From NCBI GenBank assembly GCA_004153385.1, contig SDAL01000001.1:1691392-1755391 (forward strand): 64,000 nucleotides of DNA. Reading direction: 5' to 3'. Made by a program: the position numbers and the translations under genes. Below are positions 20,241-30,008 of the stretch, piece by piece. The notes under the pieces are model-generated. The model searched no databases, was not told the origin of the DNA, and saw nothing but the letters and a program-made list of their open reading frames with translations. Source of the stretch: Paracoccaceae bacterium (GTDB lineage: Bacteria > Pseudomonadota > Alphaproteobacteria > Rhodobacterales > Rhodobacteraceae). Each line of letters begins with the position of its first letter. Within the stretch, counting starts at the first letter, position 1.

Positions 20241-21732
20241 TCTCAACTCTCCCGGTTGTTGCATGTGTCATTATTTCTTCGGAATTGATGTGATCGCCCT
20301 CGACAGTCGCCACGATTCCGCCGGAGCGGAAGACACAGACCCTGTCGGACATCCCGATCACCTCGGGCAGTTCGGAAGAAATCATGATGATAGAATAGCC
20401 CTTGGCGGTGAATTCCCGCATCAGGGTGTAGATTTCGGCCTTGGCACCAACATCGATGCCGCGTGTCGGCTCGTCGAAAATCAGCACGTCCATATCGTGG
20501 TTCAGCCAGCGCGCGATCACCACCTTTTGCTGGTTGCCACCCGACAGCGTATCCACGCGTGACATCGGGCCTTGGCTTTTCACGCGCACCTGATCCATCG
20601 CGGCTTCGGTATATTCGCGTTCCTTGCGGTGGTCGATAAACACCCCGCCCTTGCGATATTTGGCGTAGTTGTTCAGCGAAATATTCTGCAAGATCGAGAA
20701 GCTGGTGATCAGCCCCTGTTCCTTGCGGCTTTCGGGCAAAAGCCCGATGCGATGGGCCAGCGCCTCTGCCGGTTCGGAGAAGCGCTTCTCGACACCGTCC
20801 ACCCGCACCTTGCAGCGCGCCGCCTTATACGCGCCCAGCATCGCCAGCGCGGTTTCGGTCCGGCCCGATCCCACAAGCCCCGCAAATCCCAAAATCTCGC
20901 CCTTGCGCAGCTGGAAACTGGAGACAGGGCCGCCTTTGCGCAGCTGCACCTCCTCGACCTCCAGCACGACAGGCGCACCATGGGCTGGGCCGGTTTTCGG
21001 CGGAAAGCTGTTTTCGATCCGCCGCCCGACCATCATCTCGACCAGCCGGTCGTTATCGACATCCGCCACATCGCACGACCCGATATATTCACCGTCGCGC
21101 AGCACCGTGATGCGGTCGCAAATCTCGAAAATCTCTTCCAGGTGGTGGGAGATGAACACAATCGCCACCCCCTGTTTGCGCAATTCACGCATGACGTGGA
21201 ACAGATGCTCCACCTCGCCCGGGGTCAGCGTCGCGGTCGGCTCGTCCAGCACCAAGATCCGCGCCTCAAGCGACAGCGCCTTGGCGATTTCCACAAATTG
21301 CTGTTCGGCCACAGACAGGTTGCGGATCGGCACATCCAGCGGCAACTCGATCCCCAGACGGGCGATGATCTCGGCTGCGCGCTTGCGCATGGCGCGGCGG
21401 TCCAGCAGGCCCAACGGCGTGCGTATTTCGCGCGCAAGAAACATATTCTCCACCGCCGTCAGGTAGGGAATAAGCGAGAATTCCTGAAACACGATCCCGA
21501 TGCCGGCGGCAATCGCCTCGTCGTAATCGGTAAATGTATGGGGTTTGCCCTCGATCACGATCTCGCCGGCGCTGGGGTGCAAAATCCCGCACAGGATCTT
21601 CATCAGCGTCGATTTGCCAGCGCCGTTCTCGCCCAGCAACGCGTGCACCTCGCCCGCACGCACCGACAGATCGACGCCGTGCAGCACCTCGATCTTGCCG
21701 AAGCTTTTCTTGATCCCGCTCAGTTCCAGCAT
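20230..21732 (-). CDS. Polyol/sugar ABC transporter, double ATPase (RbsA-like)
   Basis: This 500-residue protein has two fused ATPase domains. The first has Walker [10 protein letters not shown] and Walker [12 protein letters not shown]. The second has degenerate Walker A-like GLVGSGRTE, then [14 protein letters not shown] and [13 protein letters not shown], as in RbsA, XylG and AraG. The second domain is therefore probably catalytically weak, which is normal in the family. The start at 21732 has AGGAG seven bases upstream; an ATG at 21750 is less likely. It lies between binding protein and permease. Confidence 0.92.
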   Translation of the reverse strand: MLELSGIKKSFGKIEVLHGVDLSVRAGEVHALLGENGAGKSTLMKILCGILHPSAGEIVIEGKPHTFTDYDEAIAAGIGIVFQEFSLIPYLTAVENMFLAREIRTPLGLLDRRAMRKRAAEIIARLGIELPLDVPIRNLSVAEQQFVEIAKALSLEARILVLDEPTATLTPGEVEHLFHVMRELRKQGVAIVFISHHLEEIFEICDRITVLRDGEYIGSCDVADVDNDRLVEMMVGRRIENSFPPKTGPAHGAPVVLEVEEVQLRKGGPVSSFQLRKGEILGFAGLVGSGRTETALAMLGAYKAARCKVRVDGVEKRFSEPAEALAHRIGLLPESRKEQGLITSFSILQNISLNNYAKYRKGGVFIDHRKEREYTEAAMDQVRVKSQGPMSRVDTLSGGNQQKVVIARWLNHDMDVLIFDEPTRGIDVGAKAEIYTLMREFTAKGYSIIMISSELPEVIGMSDRVCVFRSGGIVATVEGDHINSEEIMTHATTGRVENVA

Positions 21733-21804
21733 GGCTCGCTCCTGCGTCATGAAATTAGATCCGCCCCCGCGCGGGCTGCGCGGGGGCGATAGGCTGCAAC
21801 AGGC

Positions 21805-22722
21805 TTACCAGCTGAAATCAGCGGCGTTTTTCGCATCAACAACCTGAACGTCGATCGGCACTTCTTTCGGCACAACGCGCGCACCCCATTTTTGTGCAAG
21901 CGCCATCGCCAGACCCACACGCACCTGATCGCGCGGGAATTGGGCGGTGGTCTCGATAAATGCGGTGCCGTCGGCGATTGCCTTGACCGCCTCGGGGCTG
22001 CCGTCAACCGAGGTCAGTTTGATATCGCGCCCCGAGCCCTGGATCGCCGACAACGCGCCCATGGCACCACCGTCATTGACCGAGAAGATGCCCTTCAGGT
22101 CCGGCTTGGACTGGATCATGTTTTCCACAACACCCAGTGCAACCGAGCGGTCCTGACGGCCGTTTTGCGTATCGACCAGCTTGATACCATCGAACTCCGC
22201 CAGCGCTTCCTTGCAGCCTTCGACGCGCTGCAGGATCGGGACAACCGGAATACCGTCGAGGATCGCGACCTCGCCCTCGCCGTCGAGGCTTTCGGCCAGA
22301 TATTTACACGACTGATAGCCCGCGTCCTTGTTTTTGGAGCCTACGAACGTATCCACCGGACCATTGGCATTGGCATCAACCGCAACCACGATCACGCCTT
22401 GGTCTTTGGCCATGCGCACAGCCGATTCAACGCCCGCCGTATCGGTGGGGTTCAACAGCAGGATATCGATATCCTGTTGCAGCATATCCTCGACATCGGA
22501 AATCTGCTTGGCCACATCATGGCCCGCATCCGTCACGATCACTTGCGCGCCCAGATCGTCGGCCGCCTCGTTGAGGGCCTCTTGCATCGACACGAAATAG
22601 GGGTTGTTCAGCTCCTGAAAGGTCATGCCGATTTTCAGCTGGCCGTCGTCTTGTGCCAGCGCGGGGACCGCGCTCAGGGCCAGTGCGGCAACGGTTGTGC
22701 CCAGTTTTTTGCTCATAGTCAT
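21805..22722 (-). CDS. Periplasmic polyol/sugar-binding protein (RbsB-like)
   Basis: This 305-residue substrate-binding protein has a Sec signal peptide (MTMSKKLGTTVAALALSAV, cleavage near ALAQ). The mature domain starts LKIGMTFQELNNPYFVSMQEA and continues with QISDVEDMLQQDIDILLLNPTDT, the hallmark of type I ribose/xylitol-binding proteins. GGAGGA lies eight bases before the ATG at 22722. It is the first transporter gene downstream of the AraC regulator and should define substrate specificity, probably a five-carbon polyol. Confidence 0.9.
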   Translation of the reverse strand: MTMSKKLGTTVAALALSAVPALAQDDGQLKIGMTFQELNNPYFVSMQEALNEAADDLGAQVIVTDAGHDVAKQISDVEDMLQQDIDILLLNPTDTAGVESAVRMAKDQGVIVVAVDANANGPVDTFVGSKNKDAGYQSCKYLAESLDGEGEVAILDGIPVVPILQRVEGCKEALAEFDGIKLVDTQNGRQDRSVALGVVENMIQSKPDLKGIFSVNDGGAMGALSAIQGSGRDIKLTSVDGSPEAVKAIADGTAFIETTAQFPRDQVRVGLAMALAQKWGARVVPKEVPIDVQVVDAKNAADFSW

Positions 22723-22844
22723 CTCAGTCTTCCTCCCATGGAATGATAACGGCGCAGGCGCCGCCTGTTCTCCCCGATACGCTTTCGCGGGCGGGGTCGA
22801 ATTTCCTGAACACGACGGTGCGTAATCGGGAAAATACCTGCGTG

Positions 22845-23738
22845 TCATTGCGCGGCCTGCGTCAGTTTGAATGCGCCGTTGGCCGCGAATGTCGCGCGAA
22901 ATTGCGATGGCGACATGCCCTTCATCTTCAGGAAATGCCGGTTGAAATTCGAAAGGTTGGAAAAGCCGACCTCGTAGCAGATCTCGGCCACTTTCACCTC
23001 TGTTCGCGTCAGCAGCATCAGGCAGGCCAGATCCACCCGAAGCTGGTTTTTATAGCGTACCAGTGTCGTGCCGGTGTGGCGTTTGAACGCGCGTGAAAAG
23101 GCGCTGGGGCTTTGGCCCACCAGATCGGCCAACTCGCGCTCGTCAACGCTTTCGGTCAGGTTCTCGCGCAGATGGGCGATCGCGCGGTTCACCCCGCCGT
23201 CGTTGATCTTCGACAGATCCAGCTCGTAGCTCAAACTGGCCAGCACCTCAGGCTCGGGCGCGCGTGCCAGACAATCGAGGATTTGCCAGAACAGCGCCAG
23301 CCGGTGCAGGCCGTGGGCCTCGATCAGCTGCTCCATCAGCGGGCGCAGCCGGTCCGAGGTCTCGCGATCAAACAACAGCCCGCGGTGGCTGCGTTCCAGC
23401 AAGGGTTGAACGGCCGACATTTCCGGCATCGCCTCATGCGCGTTTTTCACAAAGCTTTCGGGAAACTGCACCACCAGCGAACGGGCGGGCACGCTTTCTT
23501 CGGGGCCGATTTCGGAAATCCAGTTCTGCGGCAGGTTCGGGCCTGTCATAATCAACTGTCCGGGCTGGAACCGGCCAATGAAATCACCCACATAGAATTT
23601 GCCCGACGTCGCCACCACAAGGTGGATCTCGTATTCGGGATGATAATGCCAGCGCACCGTGCGGAACGGATAACCATGCCGCCATGCCGCGAAAGACTCG
23701 CCCTTGCGGATATGGACCAGTTCCAGATCGGGTTGCAT
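22845..23738 (-). CDS. AraC-family transcriptional regulator of the pentitol operon
   Basis: This 297-residue regulator has an N-terminal cupin-like sensing domain (HYHPEYEIHLV, GRFQPGQLIMTGPNLPQNW) and a C-terminal pair of HTH motifs (SPSAFSRAFKRHTGTTLVRYKNQLR; VAEICYEVGFSNLSNFNRHFLKMKGMSPSQFR). The start at 23738 follows GGGAGGA. It is the first gene on the strand of the polyol operon, 122 bases before the binding protein, and presumably activates it on polyol binding. Confidence 0.9.
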   Translation of the reverse strand: MQPDLELVHIRKGESFAAWRHGYPFRTVRWHYHPEYEIHLVVATSGKFYVGDFIGRFQPGQLIMTGPNLPQNWISEIGPEESVPARSLVVQFPESFVKNAHEAMPEMSAVQPLLERSHRGLLFDRETSDRLRPLMEQLIEAHGLHRLALFWQILDCLARAPEPEVLASLSYELDLSKINDGGVNRAIAHLRENLTESVDERELADLVGQSPSAFSRAFKRHTGTTLVRYKNQLRVDLACLMLLTRTEVKVAEICYEVGFSNLSNFNRHFLKMKGMSPSQFRATFAANGAFKLTQAAQ

Positions 23739-24224
23739 TGACGTCCTCCCAAACGCGCCGGCCAAATGTGCCGGTAGTCACACCACCCGTGTAGTTTGCG
23801 AACTCCCACATTCGCGCGGCACCGGCAGTGTGGCAGACACTACCCCCAAACCGTGCCCGCCCTCTACATCACCATGAAATTTTGTTTGATACTTTTTTGC
23901 CGATACTTGCGCATAATTTGTATCGCATTTCGCACAACCGCCCCACAGGCATTGCAGCCTGTGCGCGCAACGGCCCCACGGTGGGACCATCCGACCCTTG
24001 TATAACTGATAAAAAACGGCTCATAAGTACAGAAATGGCCAAGTGTGACCGCTAACATCAACCATTACAGTGCAGTCTACGGCCTATACTTTTTTAAGCC
24101 AAAACCCGTCCAGTATGCATCACCATGTGACAAGATGAACCATGTTGAAAGCTGATGCAGCCCGTAACCACGACAGATCCTGCATACCCCAAGCACACGC
24201 TTTGCCCCCCCCCGATGCGTGCAC
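23739..24224. promoter_or_regulatory. Upstream region of the AraC gene and pentitol operon
   Basis: Nearly 490 bases lie before the AraC start with no supportable gene. The stretch 23870-24130 is AT-richer than its surroundings. It should contain the promoter for the regulator and possibly for the operon. I cannot identify the boxes with confidence. Confidence 0.35.
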
Positions 24225-24255
24225 AAAAAAGCCAGCCGGTTTTCTGCCGGCTGGC
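24225..24255 (-). terminator. Rho-independent terminator after the YghA-like SDR
   Basis: The perfect 9-bp stem GCCAGCCGG/CCGGCTGGC has a 7-base loop and is followed on the minus strand by six T residues. It lies 37 bases downstream of the SDR stop at 24292. Confidence 0.88.
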
Positions 24256-24291
24256 GTGTTCGGGCTCGGTTCTTCGCAAAAGGCGCGGGGC

Positions 24292-25119
24292 TTAACCGTT
24301 GCAGATCATCCCGCCGTTCACGTGCAATGTCTGACCGGTCACAAACGAGCTGTCCTGACAGGCCAGATACACATAGGCCGGTGCCACCTCGCGCGGCTGG
24401 CCCATCCGCCCGATCGGCGCTTTCATGGTGCGCAAGATATCGGGGTCGAGGTCTTTGAACACCTTCTGGATTTCGGTGATGATCGGTCCGGGGGCGACTT
24501 CGTTCACGCGGATGCCCTTGTCCATCTGCTGTTTGGCCAGCGCGCGGGTAAAGGCCACATTGGCGCCTTTGGTCGTGGTGTAGGGCAGCAGTTCCGCATT
24601 GCCTACAAACGCATTGATCGAGGCGGTGTTGATGATACTGGCGCCGCGCTCCATATGCGGCAGGGCCGCCCGCGTCAGGTAGAAATACCCGTGCATGTTC
24701 ACCTCGAAATGCGCGGTCCAGTCATCATCACTGATATCGCCCAGATCGCGATAGGGTTTCTGGAAGCCTGCGTTATTGACCAGCACATCAATGCCGCCCC
24801 ACGCCTGCACGACAGATTGCACGGCCGCGTCACATTGCGCGCTTTGGCTGATGTCGGCCTGCAGGACCAGCGCCTTTGCACCTTCGGCCTCGATCCCCTC
24901 CCGGGCCTCCTGCGCACTCGTTTCATCCTTGTGATAGATAAAGGCCACATCCGCGCCCTCGCGCGCCATGTGCAGCGCCACGGCCCGACCGATCCCGCTG
25001 TCACCGCCAGAAATCAGCACTCGCTTGCCCGCCAGCTTCGCTGCCGCTTTGTAGCTGTCATCGATATATTCGGCGGCCGGCATCAGATCGTCGATTTTCT
25101 TTGTGTAGATATCTGCCAT
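24292..25119 (-). CDS. Short-chain dehydrogenase, YghA/general stress type
   Basis: This 275-residue SDR has the N-terminal extension typical of the YghA/YhdF group (DDSYKAAAKLAGKRVLISGGDSGIG). Key motifs are cofactor SGGDSGIG, VNNAGFQ, catalytic Ser in INTASINA, YTTTKGA and C-terminal GQTLHVNGGM. Substrates of this group are poorly defined, with general aldehyde/ketone reduction reported. It neighbours a CsbD stress gene and has its own terminator. An AAAGGA precedes the ATG. A role in stress protection is inferred from neighbours. Confidence 0.87.
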   Translation of the reverse strand: MADIYTKKIDDLMPAAEYIDDSYKAAAKLAGKRVLISGGDSGIGRAVALHMAREGADVAFIYHKDETSAQEAREGIEAEGAKALVLQADISQSAQCDAAVQSVVQAWGGIDVLVNNAGFQKPYRDLGDISDDDWTAHFEVNMHGYFYLTRAALPHMERGASIINTASINAFVGNAELLPYTTTKGANVAFTRALAKQQMDKGIRVNEVAPGPIITEIQKVFKDLDPDILRTMKAPIGRMGQPREVAPAYVYLACQDSSFVTGQTLHVNGGMICNG

Positions 25120-25312
25120 CGGGGGCGTCCTTTCGCGTCGGTTTCAAGGGGCGGGCACGCGATGTGCGCCCACAGTGTATTTGCCAGACAAAACGATCCG
25201 CCAGCGCGATCTGTTCCCCACAGTTTTGCCCCGCCGCCCTCGCCTCCGCGCGATGTGTCGCCCGTATCAAAGGCACGCCGCTCCTGATCCCGTCCATGCG
25301 CGTTGGCACATA

Positions 25313-25351
25313 AAAATGCGGCGCCGGATAAGACCGACGCCGCGCATTTAT
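25313..25351 (-). terminator. Rho-independent terminator after csbD
   Basis: On the minus strand a GC-rich hairpin, GCGGCGTCGG/CCGGCGCCGC with a 6-base loop and one G-T pair, is flanked by AT arms and followed by a T run. It lies about 30 bases past the CsbD stop. Confidence 0.75.
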
Positions 25352-25379
25352 CGATGTGTCGTCCCCTAAGGACGCGCAA

Positions 25380-25568
25380 TCAGTTCCAGTCGTTGACCTG
25401 ACGCTCGGCTTCTTCTTTGGTGATGCCGTAGCGCTCTTGGATCTTGCCAACCAGAACGTCTTTCTCGCCGTCGACCTGATCAAGATCATCATCGGTCAAT
25501 TCGCCCCATTTCTGTTTGGCGTGACCTTTGGCTTGGGTCCATTGACCCTTCATTTGATCCCAGTTCAT
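25380..25568 (-). CDS. CsbD-like stress response protein
   Basis: This 62-residue hydrophilic protein matches the CsbD family: NWDQMKGQWTQAKGHAKQKWGELTDDDL.., DVLVGKIQERYGITKEEAERQV. Such proteins are induced by general stress and have no defined activity. GGAGG lies seven bases before the ATG at 25568; the longer upstream frame is not needed. It forms its own transcription unit with a terminator. Confidence 0.93.
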   Translation of the reverse strand: MNWDQMKGQWTQAKGHAKQKWGELTDDDLDQVDGEKDVLVGKIQERYGITKEEAERQVNDWN

Positions 25569-25731
25569 ATGTGTATCCTCCAAAGCGTTTATGGACATCC
25601 AACGCGACGATACGCGTGTTGGTTCCTCCCGCCAGATCACGTCGGCGTAATCACAATGGCCGTCCTTTGCCAGGGACCCTGTCTGACCAATGGGGTGTGC
25701 GGGCGGTCGCCCCCTGCCCGCACCGTATTGT

Positions 25732-27090
25732 TCAAAATAACCCCAACAGATACCCCACCCCCATCAATGCCAGCGAATAGGCCCACATCGTCAGGATAGA
25801 ATATTTGATATGACGGCCCACTTCGGCCCGCGCCAGCCCCAATGCCAGCCACATGGCAGGCGAAAACGGGCTGATGAACGTGCCGATGATATTGCCGATG
25901 ACCAGCGCATGGACCGTCGCGCTTGGGTCGATGCCTGCAGGCTGTGTGATTTGCAACACCACCGGCAACAGACCGAAGTAATAGGCATCGGTGGACAAGA
26001 ACAGCTCGATCGGCAGTGCCACAAGACCCAAGATCAGATGCAGGTTGGAAATCGCCGCAGGCGGCAGAAGATCCACCAGCGTTTGCGCCATGGCCCGCAG
26101 CATCCCGCTGCCATCGACCACACCCAGAAAGCTGCCCGCAGCCAGAATGATTGCACTCATCAACAGTGCCGAGCTGGCATGGGCGCGGATCCGCTCCATC
26201 TGGATGCGGGTGTCGGGATAGTTCACAACCAGCAAAATGCTCAGCCCGATCATAAACACATAGGCCGCAGGCAGGATGCCGCTGACAAGGGTGGCCAGAA
26301 CCGCAAAGAACAAGATCGTATTGGCCCACAGCAGTTTCGGGCGCAGCAGCGATGCCTCGTCTTCGCTCAATGCCGGTCCCCCTTCATCCGCGCCCAGATC
26401 GTGGCGTTTCTTTGCGGCCTCTTGCAGCGATATCCCGTCGGCATCGGCAATCGCCTGATCCGCCGAGCCTGCCGCCGCAATCCGGCGCTTTTCACGCACA
26501 CCGAAGATGGCCGCAATCGCCAGCAACAAAACCACCCCGAACAACTGCACAGGGATCAACGGTCGCCACAGATCGGTGACCTCAAGCCCGGTGACAGCGG
26601 CCGCACGCCCCAACGGTCCGGCCCACGGCAGCATGTTGGCCATGCCCGCCCCTGTGGCCAGCAACAACAACATCAGATAGCGGCTCATCCCCAAACGGGT
26701 ATACAGCGGCAAAAGCGCAGGCACGGTCAGCAAAAAGGTCGTGGCCCCTGCCCCGTCCAGATGCGCGCAGATCCCGATCATCGCGGTGCCCATCGCGACA
26801 TATACGACATTGCCCCCCGTCACACGGATCAGCCCGTTGATAATCGGGCGGAACAGGCCCGTGTCCTGCATCACGCCAAAGAAGACGATGGCAAAAATGA
26901 ACATGGTGGCCACTTGCATGACCCGACCGATACCGGTCTCGAAAAACTCCGTGATCTCGGTCAGTGAAAAGCCCGCCAGAAGCGCGCCCACCAACGGCAC
27001 CAGTGTCAGCGCCACAATCGGTGACGCTCTCCCCGTCAACAAAAGGGCCACAACCGCGACCACAATAATCAGCCCGATAAGTGCAAGCAT
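25732..27090 (-). CDS. CitMHS-family citrate:cation symporter
   Basis: This 452-residue inner-membrane carrier has about 11-12 hydrophobic helices. Family features are FFGVMQDTGLFRPIINGL, MIGICAHLDGAGATTFLL, LSTDAYYFGLLPVV and ISPFSPAMWLALGLA. CitMHS proteins import citrate complexed with a divalent metal. The ATG at 27090 follows GAGGAGGAGGAG. Upstream on the same strand lies a TctDE-like two-component system with a binding protein, which likely senses the substrate and switches on this carrier. Confidence 0.92.
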   Translation of the reverse strand: MLALIGLIIVVAVVALLLTGRASPIVALTLVPLVGALLAGFSLTEITEFFETGIGRVMQVATMFIFAIVFFGVMQDTGLFRPIINGLIRVTGGNVVYVAMGTAMIGICAHLDGAGATTFLLTVPALLPLYTRLGMSRYLMLLLLATGAGMANMLPWAGPLGRAAAVTGLEVTDLWRPLIPVQLFGVVLLLAIAAIFGVREKRRIAAAGSADQAIADADGISLQEAAKKRHDLGADEGGPALSEDEASLLRPKLLWANTILFFAVLATLVSGILPAAYVFMIGLSILLVVNYPDTRIQMERIRAHASSALLMSAIILAAGSFLGVVDGSGMLRAMAQTLVDLLPPAAISNLHLILGLVALPIELFLSTDAYYFGLLPVVLQITQPAGIDPSATVHALVIGNIIGTFISPFSPAMWLALGLARAEVGRHIKYSILTMWAYSLALMGVGYLLGLF

Positions 27091-27255
27091 TCGCTCCTCC
27101 TCCTCTGAATAGCTATGCCAATGGGATCGGGACTGTGCGCCAAACGCCCTGTTGTCCAGCAAACGACGCGCTGCGGCGCATTTGGTCAGCCACAGGTCAG
27201 CCACGGGTCAGGGGCAGGTCAGATAAGGGCTGAAAACCGCCCGTGCGGGCGGGCG

Positions 27256-28407
27256 CTAGCCGCGCCGGATCGAGCCATCCCATGTCTCGATGAACTGGTG
27301 CCGTTTCAGCCGGTCTTGCCACAGCAAAAGCCCCGGACCCAGCTGTAACGGCATCAGCGTATTGCGCGCCGGATCACTCAGGCCTGCGGGGCCGTCCAGC
27401 GCCACAAGGCCCGGCGCGCGCGCAAGCGCCCCCTGCCCCGAGGCCCCCAGCAAGAACCTGACAAAGGCTGCGGCCGCCCGCGGGTTATCGCCCCCGCGGT
27501 GGCTGAAGACGGCGCGGGGAATGGCGCGGTTGTAATCTTCCAGCATCAGCATCTGCGCGCGGTCGTCTTGGTCTATCAAAGCCTGCGCATAAGATCCCAG
27601 AACACTGGTCGCCAGCCAGATCTCGCCCGCCGCCACCGCGCGCACCTGACGGGCGGTCGTTGCAAACAACCGTGTGCCGGTCTGGCCCATGATCTCTGTC
27701 AGGCGCGCGTGGCTCGGGCCAAGCCCTGCGGCCTGAGTGGCCAGAAGATAGCCGATCCCCGAACGTGCAATATCATAGGTGCCCAACCGCCCCGCCAATG
27801 TCGTACGGTGATCGCGGATGAAATCGGCCAGTTCGGCATGGCTGCGCGGCAAGGCCAGATGCCCAAGGCGTGCACGATTAACAACAACGACCTCGGGCTC
27901 TTGGGTGAACCCGAACAGTTCCTCGCGCCAGCACGCCCATGATGGCACATTGCCCGACACCCCGCGAACCCGCCGCGCATAGCCGCGATTGACCAGCATG
28001 ACCTGTAGATCCACCGCAGGGCTGATCACCAGATCGGGCACCGTGCCGCCCGCCCGCCCGCCTGCCACCGCGTGATAAAGCGCGTTTGTTTCCCAATCGG
28101 TATAGTCGATGGCCACGTCGGGATGGGCTGCGCGAAACGCGGCCAATACGGGGGCGATGATCATCGCATCCGTGGCCGACCAGATCCGCAGCGGCCGGTT
28201 TTGCTGGGCGCGGACACCCGTGGGTGCCATGGCGCCAATCACACATGGCGCCGCAAGCAGCCCAAGCGCCCGCCGGCGCGTGATCGAGCCTGCAGGCGGG
28301 AGGGGGATGCCATCGCCCTGCGCGGCCTTTGCAGGCGCGTATGTCTGGCGATCCACGCCCCCGTGGGGGGCGAATATGGCCGGGCGCATGATGTCTGACC
28401 GGCTCAT
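27256..28407 (-). CDS. Tat-exported periplasmic binding protein of a two-component cassette
   Basis: This 383-residue ABC-type (iron/thiamine-like) substrate-binding protein has a twin-arginine signal (SITRRRALGLLA.. ending GVRAQQ) after an unusually long N-region of about 40 residues. The mature part begins PLRIWSATDAMIIAPVLAAFRAAHPDVAIDY. No permease or ATPase gene follows, so it is probably a sensing accessory for the kinase, as in TctDE-type cassettes. The ATG at 28407 overlaps the kinase stop (ATGA), which favours it over 28425. The long basic N-region leaves internal starts possible. The ligand is unknown, possibly a carboxylate. Confidence 0.75.
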   Translation of the reverse strand: MSRSDIMRPAIFAPHGGVDRQTYAPAKAAQGDGIPLPPAGSITRRRALGLLAAPCVIGAMAPTGVRAQQNRPLRIWSATDAMIIAPVLAAFRAAHPDVAIDYTDWETNALYHAVAGGRAGGTVPDLVISPAVDLQVMLVNRGYARRVRGVSGNVPSWACWREELFGFTQEPEVVVVNRARLGHLALPRSHAELADFIRDHRTTLAGRLGTYDIARSGIGYLLATQAAGLGPSHARLTEIMGQTGTRLFATTARQVRAVAAGEIWLATSVLGSYAQALIDQDDRAQMLMLEDYNRAIPRAVFSHRGGDNPRAAAAFVRFLLGASGQGALARAPGLVALDGPAGLSDPARNTLMPLQLGPGLLLWQDRLKRHQFIETWDGSIRRG

Positions 28408-30008
28408 CCCTGCCTGCCCTTGCACGCACGATCCGATGCGCCGCCCTCATGCCCGATGCGCCCGTCCCTGCGGGCCAAGGTGCGGTTTCTTGCACCCCCC
28501 TCCCCCCGCGGCGTGACGTCTGTCGGTGTGGCGTTTGCGCCCCCCAAGCCATGCGGTGCGTTGTGCCCGGGGTCCCCGCCGGTAAAGCCGCCCGCGGCCA
28601 TACGGGCAAACCGCAGCCGCACCGTCAACCCGCCGCCTGCGCTCTGGTCCAGCGCCAGATCCGCGCCATGCGCCCGCGCGACCTCGGCCACGATTGCAAG
28701 CCCCAGCCCCGTGCCCGCCCGCGCGCCTTGGGTGGCGAAACGTTCCAGCACGCGGGCGCGGTCGCGCGCGGCAATCCCGATCCCGTTATCGGCCATCTCC
28801 AGCGTGATGTGACCGGCCCCGCACAGCACCGCAATCCGCAAGGCCAGCGCGGGCCGGTTTTCCATTGCGCCCTCGGGCGGCATCCCGTGCTGCAAGGCAT
28901 TCTCCAGAATATTGCGCACGGCCTCTCGCAGGCTGACCGGATCGCCTGCAATCCACGCCTGCCCGTCGTCAGGGCCCTCATATTCCAATGTCACTGCCGC
29001 AAACCGCGTGTCACGCAAAGTCTGGCTCAGGGTCTCGCGCAACAGCGCGTCCAGATCCAGCGGCCCCGGGCTTTGGGCGCTAGAGCGGTGCGTGACCATC
29101 GCATGCGCCAATAGCTGATTGGTCAATCGCATTGTCGCGGCCGATTGCGCCCGCGCGTGCGCCAGATGCGCCGAGGCCACGCTTGGGCTGCGTGCGGCCT
29201 GGGCCATCTGCACATGCGCATCTGTCGCATTCACCCCGGTGCGGAACTGATGGGCCACATCCGCGATGAACCGTTCGTTTCGCACCTGTAAATCACCGAC
29301 CCGCGCCATAAAACCGTTAAGCGCCGCGACCAGATGGCTGACCTCCTGCGGGGGGGTGGTGCGCAAGGGCGCCAGATGATCTGGGGCACGCGCCCCCAGA
29401 TCGCGCCCAAGACCCGCCAAAGGCGCCACAGCCGCCCGCGCGCCAAGCGGCACAAGCCCGCACAGCATCAGCGCCACGACACTCAGCCCCAGCGCGTTCC
29501 AGCCAAAGGCGCGCATCATTTCCGCGTCGCGGGTCCGGCGGGTCTGGCCCAGCTGCACACTCACCCAGATCTGGCCATGCTCGGTCAGAAGCCTGCGGGA
29601 CTGGGTCAGAAACCGCACCGCCTCGCCAGACCAGTGTTCGGTCCATATGCGGGGCTGCGCGCTTACCGGCCCCGTCGCGTGCGGCAGATCCCGATCGCCG
29701 GTCAGGTCGCGCCCGTCAGCGGTATAGATGCGATAGAAAATCCGGTCATCGCGGGCCAGCGCCAATGTATCGAACGCGGCGGCGGGCACATCCACGCTGG
29801 GGCCGGCGGGCAGCGTATAGACCCGCTCCAGCATGGCAAGCGCGGCGCTTTTCAAAACCCTGTCATAGGTCCGGTCGGCCTGCCACGCGCTTTGCAGATA
29901 GAACACGCCCAGCAGCAGCACATAGACCACCGCCACCGCCACGCAGGCCATGGTAAACACCCGCGCCGAGATCGAACGCGGCGCCTGCGCACCGTCCCGG
30001 CGGCTCAT
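28404..30008 (-). CDS. Sensor histidine kinase, TctE-like, with altered H-box
   Basis: This 534-residue membrane kinase has TM1 at about 18-38, a periplasmic sensor domain to about 165, TM2 at about 170-190, then HAMP-like, dimerisation and ATPase domains. The H-box reads FIADVAHQFRTGVNAT, with His253. The normal HQLRTPL is changed: Phe replaces Leu, and Gly replaces the usually invariant Pro. The ATP-binding motifs look intact (ENALQHG, DNGIGI, GTGLGLAI). A 70-residue low-complexity tail overlaps the next gene. It overlaps the response regulator by ATGA. It resembles TctE, the tricarboxylate sensor. Confidence 0.85.
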   Translation of the reverse strand: MSRRDGAQAPRSISARVFTMACVAVAVVYVLLLGVFYLQSAWQADRTYDRVLKSAALAMLERVYTLPAGPSVDVPAAAFDTLALARDDRIFYRIYTADGRDLTGDRDLPHATGPVSAQPRIWTEHWSGEAVRFLTQSRRLLTEHGQIWVSVQLGQTRRTRDAEMMRAFGWNALGLSVVALMLCGLVPLGARAAVAPLAGLGRDLGARAPDHLAPLRTTPPQEVSHLVAALNGFMARVGDLQVRNERFIADVAHQFRTGVNATDAHVQMAQAARSPSVASAHLAHARAQSAATMRLTNQLLAHAMVTHRSSAQSPGPLDLDALLRETLSQTLRDTRFAAVTLEYEGPDDGQAWIAGDPVSLREAVRNILENALQHGMPPEGAMENRPALALRIAVLCGAGHITLEMADNGIGIAARDRARVLERFATQGARAGTGLGLAIVAEVARAHGADLALDQSAGGGLTVRLRFARMAAGGFTGGDPGHNAPHGLGGANATPTDVTPRGEGGARNRTLARRDGRIGHEGGASDRACKGRQG

